From contig OX387608.1 in the NCBI GenBank assembly GCA_947568835.1, positions 14,422,001 through 14,486,000 of the forward strand: a stretch of 64,000 nt of DNA, written 5' to 3'. Positions 1 to 10,140 of the stretch are shown here, in pieces; position 1 is the first letter of the stretch; each line of letters opens with the position of its first letter. This DNA comes from Protonemura montana. Its lineage: Eukaryota; Arthropoda; Insecta; Plecoptera; Nemouridae. The translations under genes and the position numbers were made by a program. Below the pieces are notes generated by a model that saw nothing but the letters and a program-made list of their open reading frames with translations, was not told where the DNA came from and ran no database searches.

Positions 1-354
1 CAATGATTGGGATTTTGTCAGTTTGGGGTTTTTGTTTTGGCAACTGGCAACGGCCATCACAAAAGTAACATACTTAATATGAGTATCTATGACATCTTTA
101 AAACCAGCTTTTGAACAGGAATTTTGTACGCGAGTGCCTTGGAAAGACGACGGCATGTATGACGTAAACCTGTCTATTGGGAGCTGAGATTTCAACAACA
201 GCACATCAATAAGAGCCACCTCTCAGGTCAGTAATCACCGCAATATACAATCCTAGAAGTCTTGCTCTCTATTACGTTCCAGAACAAACCCAATCCTATC
301 TGTTGACTAGGTGCCTAGGTGCTTGAGCCTTGTGTTTCTCATCACCATCGGCTT

Positions 355-1757
355 CTACTTCCACTTCCTTGAGAGACCTGCCGTGACGTCGAACAGACTT
401 GGGTTGGTGAACTCTCCACGCATGTCGAGGACGTAATACAGGTATGAGCCGTTCACCTTGATAGGTAGGTGTACCCGAGCTGCTTGCCGCGACTCCTGGC
501 AGCTCATCTGATGGTTGGAATGTGTTGTTTTAACAAAGTTAACATGGATGTCGGTAGATACAAGAGTGATCGCAAAGGAATCATCGAAAACGATTGCCAT
601 ACAGTACTAGAATTTTGAAAGAAAATGTTACTATGAAAGGGTTCAAAATTATATTAGAAGCTGATTTGTTGGATTTCCTTGTTAACGATTCTCAGCTTCT
701 TGAAGGTTGAAAAAAAATCATTATGAGTTCTGTAAATTATACAGTAGAAAGTAGAAAAAATCAGAAATACGTTTGGTCCAGATTGGAATTAAAAGACTTC
801 AATTAACTAGTAAAGGGAAGAACCATTAAGAATCAACTGTAGATCATAATAAACTGCAATCAGCTAGTTGCACAAGTAAACTTGTGAACACATTTAATAA
901 TTTTTTTTAGCGCAGCAAAGATTTTTAACTGCTGGAAGGGTTTTGGCATTCGAACCTGCGTGATTGGCACTGTTGTCATTCGGTTCTTCCCGAACGGGCC
1001 ATATGTTACAAGAGTAACACTCTCCCCTCCTTTCCGTAAAACTACAAACCGCACAGACTTGAGCGTGAAGGCCCAAGCTGATGCCAGGATTCCGTAGCCT
1101 GGAACAATAAGAAATTAAGAAGTTCAAGTACACCCAACAGTAAATTTGATAATAAAAAACTGTGGGTATTGAACAGTTGCTTATTTCAAAACTAGTTTAA
1201 ATTGTATTTTCTAAATATTCTATTAAATAATCTTTATCAAAATATTGGCCTTAGGTAGTTAGTACAGTTAACCCATTGAATGTGATTTAACACCTACCAA
1301 TGATAAAACACAGTAGTGCAATGCCATTTCTGTATTTGTTTTCTCCAAGGTTGATATTGCGCCACCACGGGCGTTCGTCATCATTTTGTTGCTCGATTGG
1401 CGTGTCTTTTAAAGAGGTGTATGCGAAATGGGAGAGATATATCCAGAACAAAAACTGACATACAGCAAAGATATTCAGCATTCGGTAGAAACCTGGGTTC
1501 TCATATCGGAACAGCACAACGTCTTTAACAATGTTTGTATTGACATTTAATGGTGAGCTGCTTAAAGCAGTTGAGAAAAGACGCGGCTGGCAGTAGAAAG
1601 TACTTGAAATATACTTGTTGAAGGGAATAAGAGATTGTTTAAGGAAGGGTTCTAGAAGTCCTGTGCTTAATTTGTACCTGCCGATGGCACTATGTGATGA
1701 GCTATGCGCAAATAACCGTTGAACTATACCACGAGTACATAAAGACTTAGAAAACAT
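355..1757 (-). CDS. TMEM223: Transmembrane protein 223 (TMEM223), three exons
   Basis: Three minus-strand exons read 1757-1298, 1098-956 and 507-355 (stop at 355). Intron boundaries are GT-AG and the phases agree (1, then 0), giving 251 residues. Exon 1 has a basic, Ser/Arg-rich N-terminus compatible with a mitochondrial targeting signal, then a block VVLFRYENPGFYRML and a first hydrophobic segment around LNIFAVCQFLFWIYLSHF. A second hydrophobic stretch spans the exon 1/2 junction (IALLCFIIGGYGILASAWAF). Exon 2 carries VRFVVLRKGGESVTLVTYGP, matching the family block before a conserved FG, and exon 3 ends with VHLPIKVNGSYLYYVLDMRG and a C-terminal LFD. Human TMEM223 is recalled as an inner-mitochondrial-membrane protein linked to cytochrome c oxidase assembly; that role is family knowledge. 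The ATG at 1757 is the only one that opens the full N-terminus. No clear AATAAA lies downstream. Confidence 0.87.
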
Positions 1758-2054
1758 GTTGATACACTTTATCAGAATAAATTTGAATATTTTTTGTAAG
1801 ACTATTATAAAAGTAAAGACGTGATCAAAATGCCGAGTGACTTAACCTAAAAGATGTCAGAACACGCACCTCCCATCAAACCTTACTCCCACCATAGCTT
1901 CCAGATACCCGAACGCCCTACAGCTGGTTGTGGCGAAACTCAAAACCAAATTTCTCACGAAACTTAAATGCTAATCATTTTTGCACCCCTTGCAGGCTGG
2001 AACTTCATGTTCCATGTAGTTACTATTATCGATCTTACTAAACATCGATCTACG

Positions 2055-3170
2055 CAGTGATGTATTGGTCAATGCACGCGGGTGTACGCAGTCCACCCAC
2101 TATTAATTTTATTTTTGGCCGTACCCCCACTTTAAACTTTTGAGGGAACGCAGGTGAACGCACGGGAAAGCAGTATTAAATTATGATTATTCGAAATATC
2201 CTGCACTTCTTTATTTTCAAGGCGAAAATATCCCAGTTAAGGGTTTTATTTCTAATAAACCACTTACATAAAAATAAACCTAGCAAGAATGCCACTGTTT
2301 GCGAACGTACTTAGAGTGGGTAGACTGGAATTATGTCGGCGTCGCGACTTGCAACAAAGGGGTTAGTTAGAACCATATTACTGTTATCACTTAGGGAAGT
2401 CGGTAGCCGCTTTCGCGCCGTCGCACGGCGGTGCAAGCTCTCAGAAGCAAGCCCGCTTCAAATAATAAGAATACGCAGGAAAGACAAAAATACAAACATT
2501 AACCAAAATGCCACATACGAGCCACACTGGACGAGTTAGTTCAATTCAAGATGCAGAAGAGGAAGCAAGTGGATTTGCATTCCCTTTGGGGCCTTGCTCC
2601 TCCTAAAAAACCAAAATTTGGTTTGGGAGAAGTTGAAGACACCACCAACGTCGCATCACGCAGCAGCAAGGAGCTTAATGAAAAAGAGTCATTGTGGAAA
2701 CTGATATAATCTCCTCAACGCGAAAGTACGCGCGTATCTATGGGTAGTTTCAACAAAAATTAAAACCAGTATCCGATTAAAATGATTGACTTTCTTTTAC
2801 CAAATTCCCGAATCCCCACCAAATTTAAAGACTGCAAGTTGCAACAATGTGGGAAGGTGTAGACATGAGAGGGCGGCATTAATTTAATTTTCTCAAAATC
2901 ATTACGTAATTAAAAATGCAGTTCTGACCATGTCATTCCAAGCCCAATTTCATCGTAAACTCGTAGATTGACTCCAAAAGAAACCTTAGAATAAAAATTC
3001 ACTTGGAGCTGCGCCCGAAGCCCCCTATTTTCCACTCTTTCGGTGCATTCGCCTTGGGTCTCCTCCTCCCCCTCCCCCCCCCCCCCCCACCCACCCACCC
3101 CGCCCGCCGACACAAAAAAAATGGGTCATTTTTGCGTACCCCCACTAAAAATTTTACGAATACATCACTG
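2055..3170. mobile_element. hAT-like non-autonomous DNA transposon with 8-bp TSD
   Basis: The element begins CAGTGATGTATT and ends with the exact reverse complement AATACATCACTG. Both ends are flanked by the same 8 bases, GATCTACG (2047-2054 and 3171-3178), the target-duplication length of hAT transposons. A second, subterminal match (GTACCCCCACT on the left around 2120, and again near the right end around 3137) strengthens the pairing. The interior is 1.1 kb, too short for a full transposase, but holds a short transposase-like ORF at 2551-2709 and a run of 15 C near the right end. The intact duplication suggests a fairly recent insertion, between TMEM223 and the tRNA-like cluster. Confidence 0.82.
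2551..2709 (+). pseudogene. Possible N-terminal remnant of a TTF/ZMYM-type hAT transposase
   Basis: A 52-codon ORF starts with an ATG and lies entirely inside the hAT-like element 2055-3170. It opens MQKRKQVDLHSLWGLAPPKK, a basic stretch followed by Gln-x-x-Leu-x-x-Leu-Trp and a Lys/Pro patch. That layout is common at the very start of TTF-type zinc-finger hAT transposases, and also resembles a PCNA-binding (PIP-like) box. The rest is a polar, acidic tail and no zinc-finger or catalytic region follows. The family assignment is an inference from the motif plus the location. It could instead be a chance ORF. Confidence 0.35.
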
Positions 3171-3178
3171 GATCTACG

Positions 3179-3950
3179 TCGACCCAAGACCAGCCTCTTT
3201 GCCCACTTTCCGTCCCTCAGGGAGAAAAGCAAGGTTTTGATCAACGTGATCGATTCTTCACATTGGAAAAAACACGCATAGTTAAATACGACAATATAAG
3301 TGTTGTTAGGAATTAAACAGTCGCAGGATGAGAAGCAAAATGTCACTGGGACAGATATCTTGGGAAACTGTCAGCTGTTCTTAAGCTTCTTCCAATCAAA
3401 AGCACCTGTCAACTGGAATGTAAAACTTATTTTGATTTTATTTATTGGACGTAGCTACCCAATATCTTCCAGGGCGGTCTGAAATCCACTTTGCGTTCTG
3501 TTTTGAACTTGAGATGGTTGTTGGTGTTGGATCGTGGCTTGGATTCGGATAAGAACTTTTGCACTGGTTTCGAGAAAACTCTTTGCAACTGGGTTTTTTA
3601 ATGCTATGGCAAGAACAACTAATTTTCCCGACGTTTACCAACAGTAATTGTTAGGGTAATTATCTAAGTAAAAGTAATTGTTTATATTTTTGTGGTTCTG
3701 TTTGTTATCAGAGAAATGTCAGGACTGCTTTCACTCTTGATAAAGTAAAAGGCATAAGTTAAAAAACTTTGAGAAAATTAGTAGTTCTTCACTTAGCATT
3801 CAAAAACTTAGTTGAAAGTCGTGTTTTCAAATGCGACTTTATAAAAACAAAATTTTGTTTACACAGTTCTTTGTATTCCAAAAACCGCTCACCGCTTATC
3901 CTGTCCGCGAAAAATAAAAAAAGTCCCTAGCCGCTTCCAAAACAGAGGTA
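3179..3950. other. Intergenic spacer, no gene seen
   Basis: Between the hAT-like element and the first tRNA-like element the sequence is AT-rich and single-copy within this window. Open frames here are short and low in complexity, and none resembles a known protein. Confidence 0.6.
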
Positions 3951-4028
3951 TCGGCCGGATTCAAACCCAGGAATAGGATTCCTGTTCCAGCTGTGAAGGT
4001 GGCACGTTACCATTGAGCCACGCTGCCC
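3951..4028 (-). repeat. tRNA-like element (SINE head or tRNA pseudogene)
   Basis: Read on the minus strand it has a box-A-like GTGGCTCAATGGTAACGTG near the 5' end and a box-B-like GGGTTTGAATCC about 50 nt later, the spacing of an RNA polymerase III internal promoter. A run of seven T follows downstream on the minus strand (A-run around 3914-3921), a plausible Pol III terminator. The arms do not fold into a clean cloverleaf, so a working tRNA is unlikely. Confidence 0.5.
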
Positions 4029-4167
4029 TGAAGTCAACAGGTTGGTGGAAGTCGTATAAAGGTACTTGATTTTGGACTTAGTTAAAAAAATCTAGAAAGT
4101 TTTACTTCGGATCGTCTATACCCATCCCTTCACTTGGATTATGTTCCAGGCTTCGATAAACAAAAGT

Positions 4168-4240
4168 AGGACGTGCCGGGAAGCGAACTGCGGACCCCAC
4201 GCAATGAAATTCACGACCATCCCACTGCGCTACGAGAACG
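4168..4240 (-). repeat. tRNA-like element
   Basis: On the minus strand it reads TCGTAGCGCAGTGGGATGG (box-A-like), and after about 30 nt GCAGTTCGCTTCCCGG (box-B-like T arm). It is followed by CTACTTTTGTTTATC, very close to the CTTTTTGTTTAT trailer of the tRNA-like modules in the 4.8-10.1 kb array, which links it to the same repeat lineage. No convincing acceptor stem is seen. Confidence 0.5.
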
Positions 4241-4837
4241 TAAACATTGTGACCGATTTGATATCAAGATGCAAATCTAGAAAACAAGATGTAAATAAAT
4301 CACTTCTAGCAGTAATATTTATATGTGAATCTTGATGGGTAGGCCACCCATCGTACAGGTGTGCGCTTGCGTCATGTCTACAATCCAGGCGTTGGGAGTC
4401 GAAGAACTCGGGGAATTCTCAAACGGAAATCAAGGAAAAAGTGGTAAGTTTCCATCGCAGGTTCAAACAGGGGTGTGCATTCAACTTACCTTGAAATTCT
4501 ACCCCTGTTAACACCCCTCGCGGGTCAAAATAAGTCTCTTGAATTTCCACTAAAAAAATATTGAAAAAATCAATGGACGTTTTTTACGTTTCTTACGTTT
4601 TTTCTTGATTTTTTTAAATTCGCCCATACTGTGGTCTGTGGGGTAGTTTGCACCCCCGAACCACCGTGGTGGTGGTGGTGGTGGTGATGATGATGACGGT
4701 TATGTTTGAACTGTTGATAGTCTTTGTAATGTCAAAACTATTGTTTGTCATTATATAAATCCATGTTTATTTATGTATTTGACCATGTAGTACTCTTATC
4801 TGTCTTGATTATCAATCACACATGAGGAATTTTGTTT
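4241..4837. other. Spacer with a GGT/GAT microsatellite
   Basis: This AT-rich spacer has no gene. It contains a trinucleotide tract at about 4666-4696 (GGT repeats passing into GAT repeats). The tandem tRNA-like array starts at its right end. Confidence 0.6.
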
Positions 4838-5039
4838 TCAGTTAATTTTCCAGGACGGGTTTTAGTTCCAGCCTGGCTACCATCGACGTCACAGGTCATG
4901 ATTTGAAAATTAAATTGATTTTCGATTGGTTATTTGTTCTCAGCTGATGATGACGTCAGCGAAGACTCGCGGCTGACAATTCGAGAAACGAATTGCAGCA
5001 TCCATTGGCTACAAATGTGTCCAATATCCATTCGCTCGA

Positions 5040-5113
5040 TGGCCAAGTTGGTAGGGTCGTTGCATTCCAATTAGGAAGTCCTCCGTTCGCATCCCGGATT
5101 CGGAGGACTTTTT
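5040..5113 (+). repeat. tRNA-like module, type 1 (array copy 1, diverged)
   Basis: TGGCCAAGTTGGTAGGGTCG serves as a box A and CCGTTCGCATCCCGG as a box B/T arm. A hairpin AGTCCTCCG/CGGAGGACT encloses the T loop, and T5 follows at 5109-5113. The same module recurs at 6673-6750, 8269-8345 and 9868-9945. Confidence 0.55.
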
Positions 5114-6672
5114 GTTTTGGAAAAATTTACTAACTGTGGTTTAGTAAGCGACTGTGTTGCTAAGGCATATTTGAAACGTAAGAATTATTGATATTAATAT
5201 CTTCGTTGGTTGCTAAGCAATAAACAGATCGGTTGCATTAGCTTCCTTACGTACTTATGCATGTATTACCGTCCCAAGATTACAATACGCCGTAGCCTTG
5301 TGGATAGCGAGCTCACGTGTCACTTGAGCGACTTGCGTTCGATACCCGGCCAGGCAGCCTTTTGGCTACGTCAAGCTCGAGTCGCTCTGGTGGCAAATCA
5401 TCGAACTAAGTTGCTGTGAGTGCCAGATTCAGCCGACAGTTTGCGCTGGGTCTCTTAACACGACTGCGCGTTCGGTGAAACCTTACAGATAAGAGTCATA
5501 TTTCAAATCTCAGTCGGTGTGGGCGTTTCCCTCCATGCAGCCGACGTCTGTGTGGTGGAGTGCAGTGATGTACTTCGCTGCTGACGTCAGCGGCAAGATT
5601 CGTATCACGGGTCAAAGGCCGAGACTCAAATGAGTCGGCCAATGCGACCAGTTCGAATCCCGCCCATTATTTGGACGCATGGTTGTGTTGAATGACAGTT
5701 CGTTCATCCATGGTGAAATATCCAGGGTGAATAAACTGAACAAGACTTGGAAAATATTTCCGATCTTGAGCATCCATATATGATGAAGTCTATTGATGCA
5801 TTCAAAATATATTTTGATTGAAAATCAGCGATGCAGTGGTCGAGAATTTGTACAGTTTCTCCGCTGCTGTCGTCACAGTTGAACAGTTTATTAATCCCAA
5901 ATAACCATCATATTGTATAGCGGCACGAGTGGTCGAGCGGTTAGGGTGGTCGAATACCAACAAGAAAGTACCGAGTTCGATCCGCGGCATAGCTAGACTT
6001 TTTGTTTATCAATCCACACCAACCTTTATTCTCCAGAGCAAAATTTGTTTTCAGAAAAAATTTCTAGGATGGGCGTAGTTCCAGCCTAGCTACCAGGTGG
6101 CGTCATCATCGCCGTTACAGATCGAGATTTCAATATTTTCGATTACACATTTTTCACTATTGACGATGACGTCAGCAAGCGGTGGATGCAGACCCTTCAG
6201 GTGGTACGTCAGATGTCAATGCATTTGACAATAACTGCATCTAAACGGATGTCAGATGCAGCAGACATTTCCACCGTTTCCTGCACTGAGTGTAAGAGTG
6301 TGAAACGTCCATCCAAGACTGGACCAAGCCTCCAGTGAGGAGTGGGAGTAGCTTTCAGCCACTCCAAGAAAAAGAGCTTCCATCGCTTGCCGAAATCCGA
6401 CGTGGATCAGCAAGACGACAGAGGCCGACTGGTGCAGGACCAGTAATTTGTTTACCCACTCGACCCCCTAGACATGTACCAAGTATCACCGAACCATCGC
6501 TAGTGTGTGCCTTTTTGATGCTAGCGCTACCTGTTGGGTATCAATCGAACTTGATCAATTAGTATTGGGTCGGTAACAGGATACTACTCGATTGGCTGTC
6601 GCAGGCTGGCATTGTCATGTACAAAGACCGTCATGTACCAATTAGTAGGCATGGGATATATAATTAGCTCGC

Positions 6673-6750
6673 TTGGTAGCCAAGTTGGTCAAGTCGTTGC
6701 TTCTGAACGCAGTGGATCTGGGTACGCATCCCAGTGCAGTGGCACTTTTT
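6673..6750 (+). repeat. tRNA-like module, type 1 (array copy 2)
   Basis: Box A is GTAGCCAAGTTGGTCAAGTC. The T arm CTGGGTACGCATCCCAG has a perfect 5-bp stem (CTGGG/CCCAG), and TTTTT follows at 6746-6750. It is likely a SINE-type remnant rather than a working tRNA because the anticodon arm does not pair well. Confidence 0.55.
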
Positions 6751-8268
6751 GGTTTTGGAAAAAATTACCAACCGTGATCCTATAAGCGACCTTGTTACTC
6801 AAACATATTTCAAATGTCAGAATTATTGATATGAATATCTTCCTTGGTATATCTATTTTCAGTACTAGTTCCTGTAATAGCGCCCACCATACGTAGACAT
6901 CTATAGCGTCGTGGTGAGCGTGCTTGCTTTCAACACGGGTGGCTTGCGTTCGATCCCAACTGGGTCTGTTTTTGTCTGCATCAAGCTCGATACACTCTGG
7001 TGGCAAATCATTGAACCAAGTTGTTGTGAGTGCCAGATTCTGCCGACAGGTTGCGCTGGGTCTCTTAACACGACTGCGCGTTCGGTGAAACCTTACAGAT
7101 AAGAGTCATATTTCAAATGTCAGTCTGTGTGGGCGTTTCCCTCCATGCAGCCGACGTCTGTGTGGTGGAGTGCAGTGATGTACTTCGCTGCTGACGTCAT
7201 CGGCATGATTCGTATCACGGGTCAAATGCCGGGACTCAAACGAGTCGGTCAATGCGACCAGTTCGAATCCCGCCCATTATTTGGACGCATGGTGGTGTTG
7301 AATGACAGTTCGTTCATCCATGGTGAAATATCCAGGGTGAATAAACTGAATAAGACTTGAAAATATTTCCGAACTTGAGCACCCATATATGATGAAGTCT
7401 ATTGATGCATTCAAAATATATTTTGATTGAAAATCAGCGATGCAGTGGTCGAGAATTTGTACAGTTTCTCCGCTGCTGTCGTCACAGTTGAACAGTTTAT
7501 TAATCCCAAATAACCATCATATTGTATAGCGGCTCGAGTGGTCGAGCGGTTAGGGTGGTCGTATACCAACAAGAAGGTACCGAGTTCGATCCACGGCACA
7601 GGAAGACTTTTTGTTTATCAATCCACACCAACCATTATTCTCTACAGCAAAATTTGTTTTCAGAAAATTTTCTAGGATGGATGTAGTTCCAGCCTGGCTA
7701 CCAGGTGGCGCCATCATCGACGTCACAGTTGGAGATTTGAAGATTTTCGATTACAAATTGTGCACAATGACGATGACGTCAGCAAGCGGTGGATGCAGAC
7801 GCCTCAGATGGTACGTCACATGTCAACGCAAGTGACAGAAACCGCATCTGAAGGGATGTCAGATGCAGCAGACATTTCCATCGATCCCTGCACTGAGTGC
7901 AAAGAGAGTGAAAAGTCCGTCCAAGACTGGACCCAGCCTCCAGCGAGGAGTGGGAGTAGCTTTCAGCCACTCCAAGAAAAAGGGCTTCCATCGCTTGCCA
8001 AAATCCGACGAGGATCAGCAAGACGACAGAGGCCGACTGGTGCTGGACCAGTAACTTATTTAACCACTCGACCCCCTAGACATGTACCAAGTATCACCGA
8101 ACCAGCGCTAGTGTGTGCCTTTTTGATGTGAGCGCTACCTGTTGGGTATCAAACGAACTTGATCAATTAGTATTGGGTCGGTAACAGGATACTACTCGAT
8201 TGGCTGTCACAGGCTGGCATTGTCATGTACCAATTAGTAGGCATGAAATACTTCTCAAATATTTCGCT

Positions 8269-8345
8269 TGGTGGCCAAGTTGGTAGAGTCGTTGCTTCTG
8301 ATCGCAGTGGGACTGGGTTCGCATACCAGTGCGGGGCCACTTTTT
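8269..8345 (+). repeat. tRNA-like module, type 1 (array copy 3)
   Basis: The 5' GTGGCC can pair with the 3' GGCCAC in acceptor-stem fashion. Box A GTGGCCAAGTTGGTAGAGTC and box B GGGTTCGCATACC are present, with T5 directly after the 3' arm (8341-8345). This is the copy in which an acceptor stem is easiest to draw. Confidence 0.55.
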
Positions 8346-9124
8346 GGTTTTGGAAAAAATTACCAAACGTGATCCTGTAAGCGACCTTGTTGCTCAGACA
8401 TATTTCAAATGTAAGAATTATTGATATGAATATCTTCCTTGGTATATCTATCTTCAGTACTAGTGCCTGTAATAGCGCCACTTATCTGCGGACAGCTATA
8501 GCGTCGTGGTGAGCGTGCTTGCATTCAACACGGGCGGCTTGCGTTCGATCCCCAACTGGGTCGCTTTTTGTCTGCATCAAGCTCGATACACTCTGGTGGC
8601 AAATCATTGAACTAAGTTGTTGTGAGTGCCAGATTCTGCCGACAGGTTGCGCTGGGTCTCTTAACACGACTGCGCGTTCGGTGAAATCTTACAGATAAGA
8701 GTCATATTTCAAATGTCAGTCTGTGTGGGCGTTTCCCTCCATGCAGCCGACGTCTGTGTGGTGGAGTGCAGTGATGTACTTCGCTGCTGACGTCAGCGGC
8801 AAGGTTCGTATCACGGGTCGAAGGCCGGGACTCAAATGAGTCGGCCATTGCGACCTGTTCGAGTCCCGTCCATTATTTGGACGCATGGTTGTGTTGAATG
8901 ACAGTTTGATCATCCACGGTGAAATATCCAGGGTGAATAAACTGAACAAGACTTGGAAAATATTTCCGATCTTGAGCATCCATATTTGATGAAGTCTTTT
9001 GATGCATTGAAAATATATTTTGATTGAAAATCGGCGATGCAGTGGTCGAGAATTTGTTCAGATTCTTCGCTGCTCTCGTCACAGTTGAACAGTTTATTAA
9101 TCTCAAAAAAACATCATATTGTAT

Positions 9125-9207
9125 AGCGGCTCGAGTGGTCGAGCGGCTAGACTGACTGACTGATATGGAGCAGGTCCCGAGTTCGAATCTCGGCGTCGTC
9201 TACTTTT
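9125..9207 (+). repeat. tRNA-like module, type 3 (Leu/Ser-like), best preserved T arm
   Basis: CGAGTGGTCGAGCGGCTAGA resembles the D-arm/box A of type II (Leu/Ser) tRNAs. The T arm CCGAGTTCGAATCTCGG is a perfect 5-bp stem with the canonical TTCGAAT loop. It is followed by CTACTTTTTG. Sister copies lie at about 5919-6005 and 7528-7614 with a different central section. The anticodon region is irregular (GACTGACTGACTG), so a decoding tRNA is unlikely. Confidence 0.55.
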
Positions 9208-10140
9208 TGTTTATACTTTTGTCGGCCACAATCATTTTACGATTTCTACGATTTATCTTTTTTTTTTCAAATAATTTTTCCAGTCCTGGTTAGTTCCAGC
9301 CTGGTTAACAGGTGGCGCCACCGTCGACGTCGCATCGTAGTTTGATTGCAAATTTGATTACAGCTGGTGATGACGTCAGCGTATCGCTCGCGGCGTCTTC
9401 TTCAAATGAAGGTGCTGTAGCCCCAGGCGCTACGGCACAATAACTGGACATGTGAAGTCAGTTGCACCTGGCCTTTTTCACCAATTCCTGCACTGAGTGC
9501 AAGGAGAGTGAAAAGTCCGTCCAAGACTGGACCCAGCCTCCAGCGATGGGTGGGAGTAGCAATCAGCCACTCCAAGAAAAAGAGCATCCATCGCTTGCCA
9601 AGATCCGACGTGGATCAGCAAGACGACAGAGGCCGACTGGTGCGGAACCAGTAACTTATTGACGCACTCGACCCCCTAGACATGTACCAAGTATCACCGA
9701 ACCAGCGCTAGAGTGTGCCTTTTCGATGTTAGCGCTACCTGTTGGGTATCAAACAAACTTGATCAATTAATATTGGGTCGGTAACAGGGTGCTACTCGAT
9801 CGGCTGTCACAGGCTGGCATTGTCACGTACTAATTTGTAGGCAACAAATGTTAGAGGTGAACATTGCATGGTGCCCGGGTTGGTAAAGTCGTCGCTACTG
9901 AACGCTGTGGGTCTGCGTTCGAATCCCGATGCAGGAGTGCTTTTTGGTTATGGAAAAATTAATAACCGTGGTCCTGTAAGCGACTAACTGTTGCTTAGAC
10001 ATAAATGTAATGTAAGAATTCATGAAATGAATATATCATGGGGCGTTTCCCTCCATGCAGCCGACGTCTGTGTGTGGAGTGCAGTGATGTACTTCGCTGC
10101 TGACGTCAGCGGCAAGATTCGTATCACCGGTCTTGTCGTA

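Larger units (their letters stand above)
4838..10140 (+). repeat. Composite tandem array, unit about 1.6 kb, with tRNA-like modules and CRE palindromes
   Basis: Shared blocks recur in the same order: GTAGTTCCAGCCTGGCTACC-type blocks near 4860, 6070, 7685 and 9290; ATGCAGCCGACGTCTGTGTG at about 5535, 7145, 8742 and 10057; and the tRNA-like GTGGTCGAGCGGTTAGG near 5930 and 7539, diverged at 9136. Spacing is 1596-1612 bp, giving about 3.3 copies. The first copy lacks about 0.4 kb and the last lacks the module around the second tRNA-like element. Each unit holds at least three different tRNA-like segments, each followed by a T5 run and then G, plus perfect TGACGTCA palindromes at 4951, 5582, 6167, 7192, 7774, 8788, 9371 and 10101. 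ORFs inside (for example around 7760-8131) are not kept open in every copy and match no family I know, so the array looks non-coding. Confidence 0.85.

Noticed and set aside
3003-3281. Proline-rich ORFs on both strands
   Set aside because: They arise from the 15-C run inside and next to the hAT-like element and have no domain.
7760-8131. 123-codon ORF in the tandem array, with a partner in other copies (CTECKESEKSVQDWTQPP)
   Set aside because: The frame is not maintained in the copy at 6.2-6.5 kb, has no recognisable fold, and a comparable ORF exists on the other strand.
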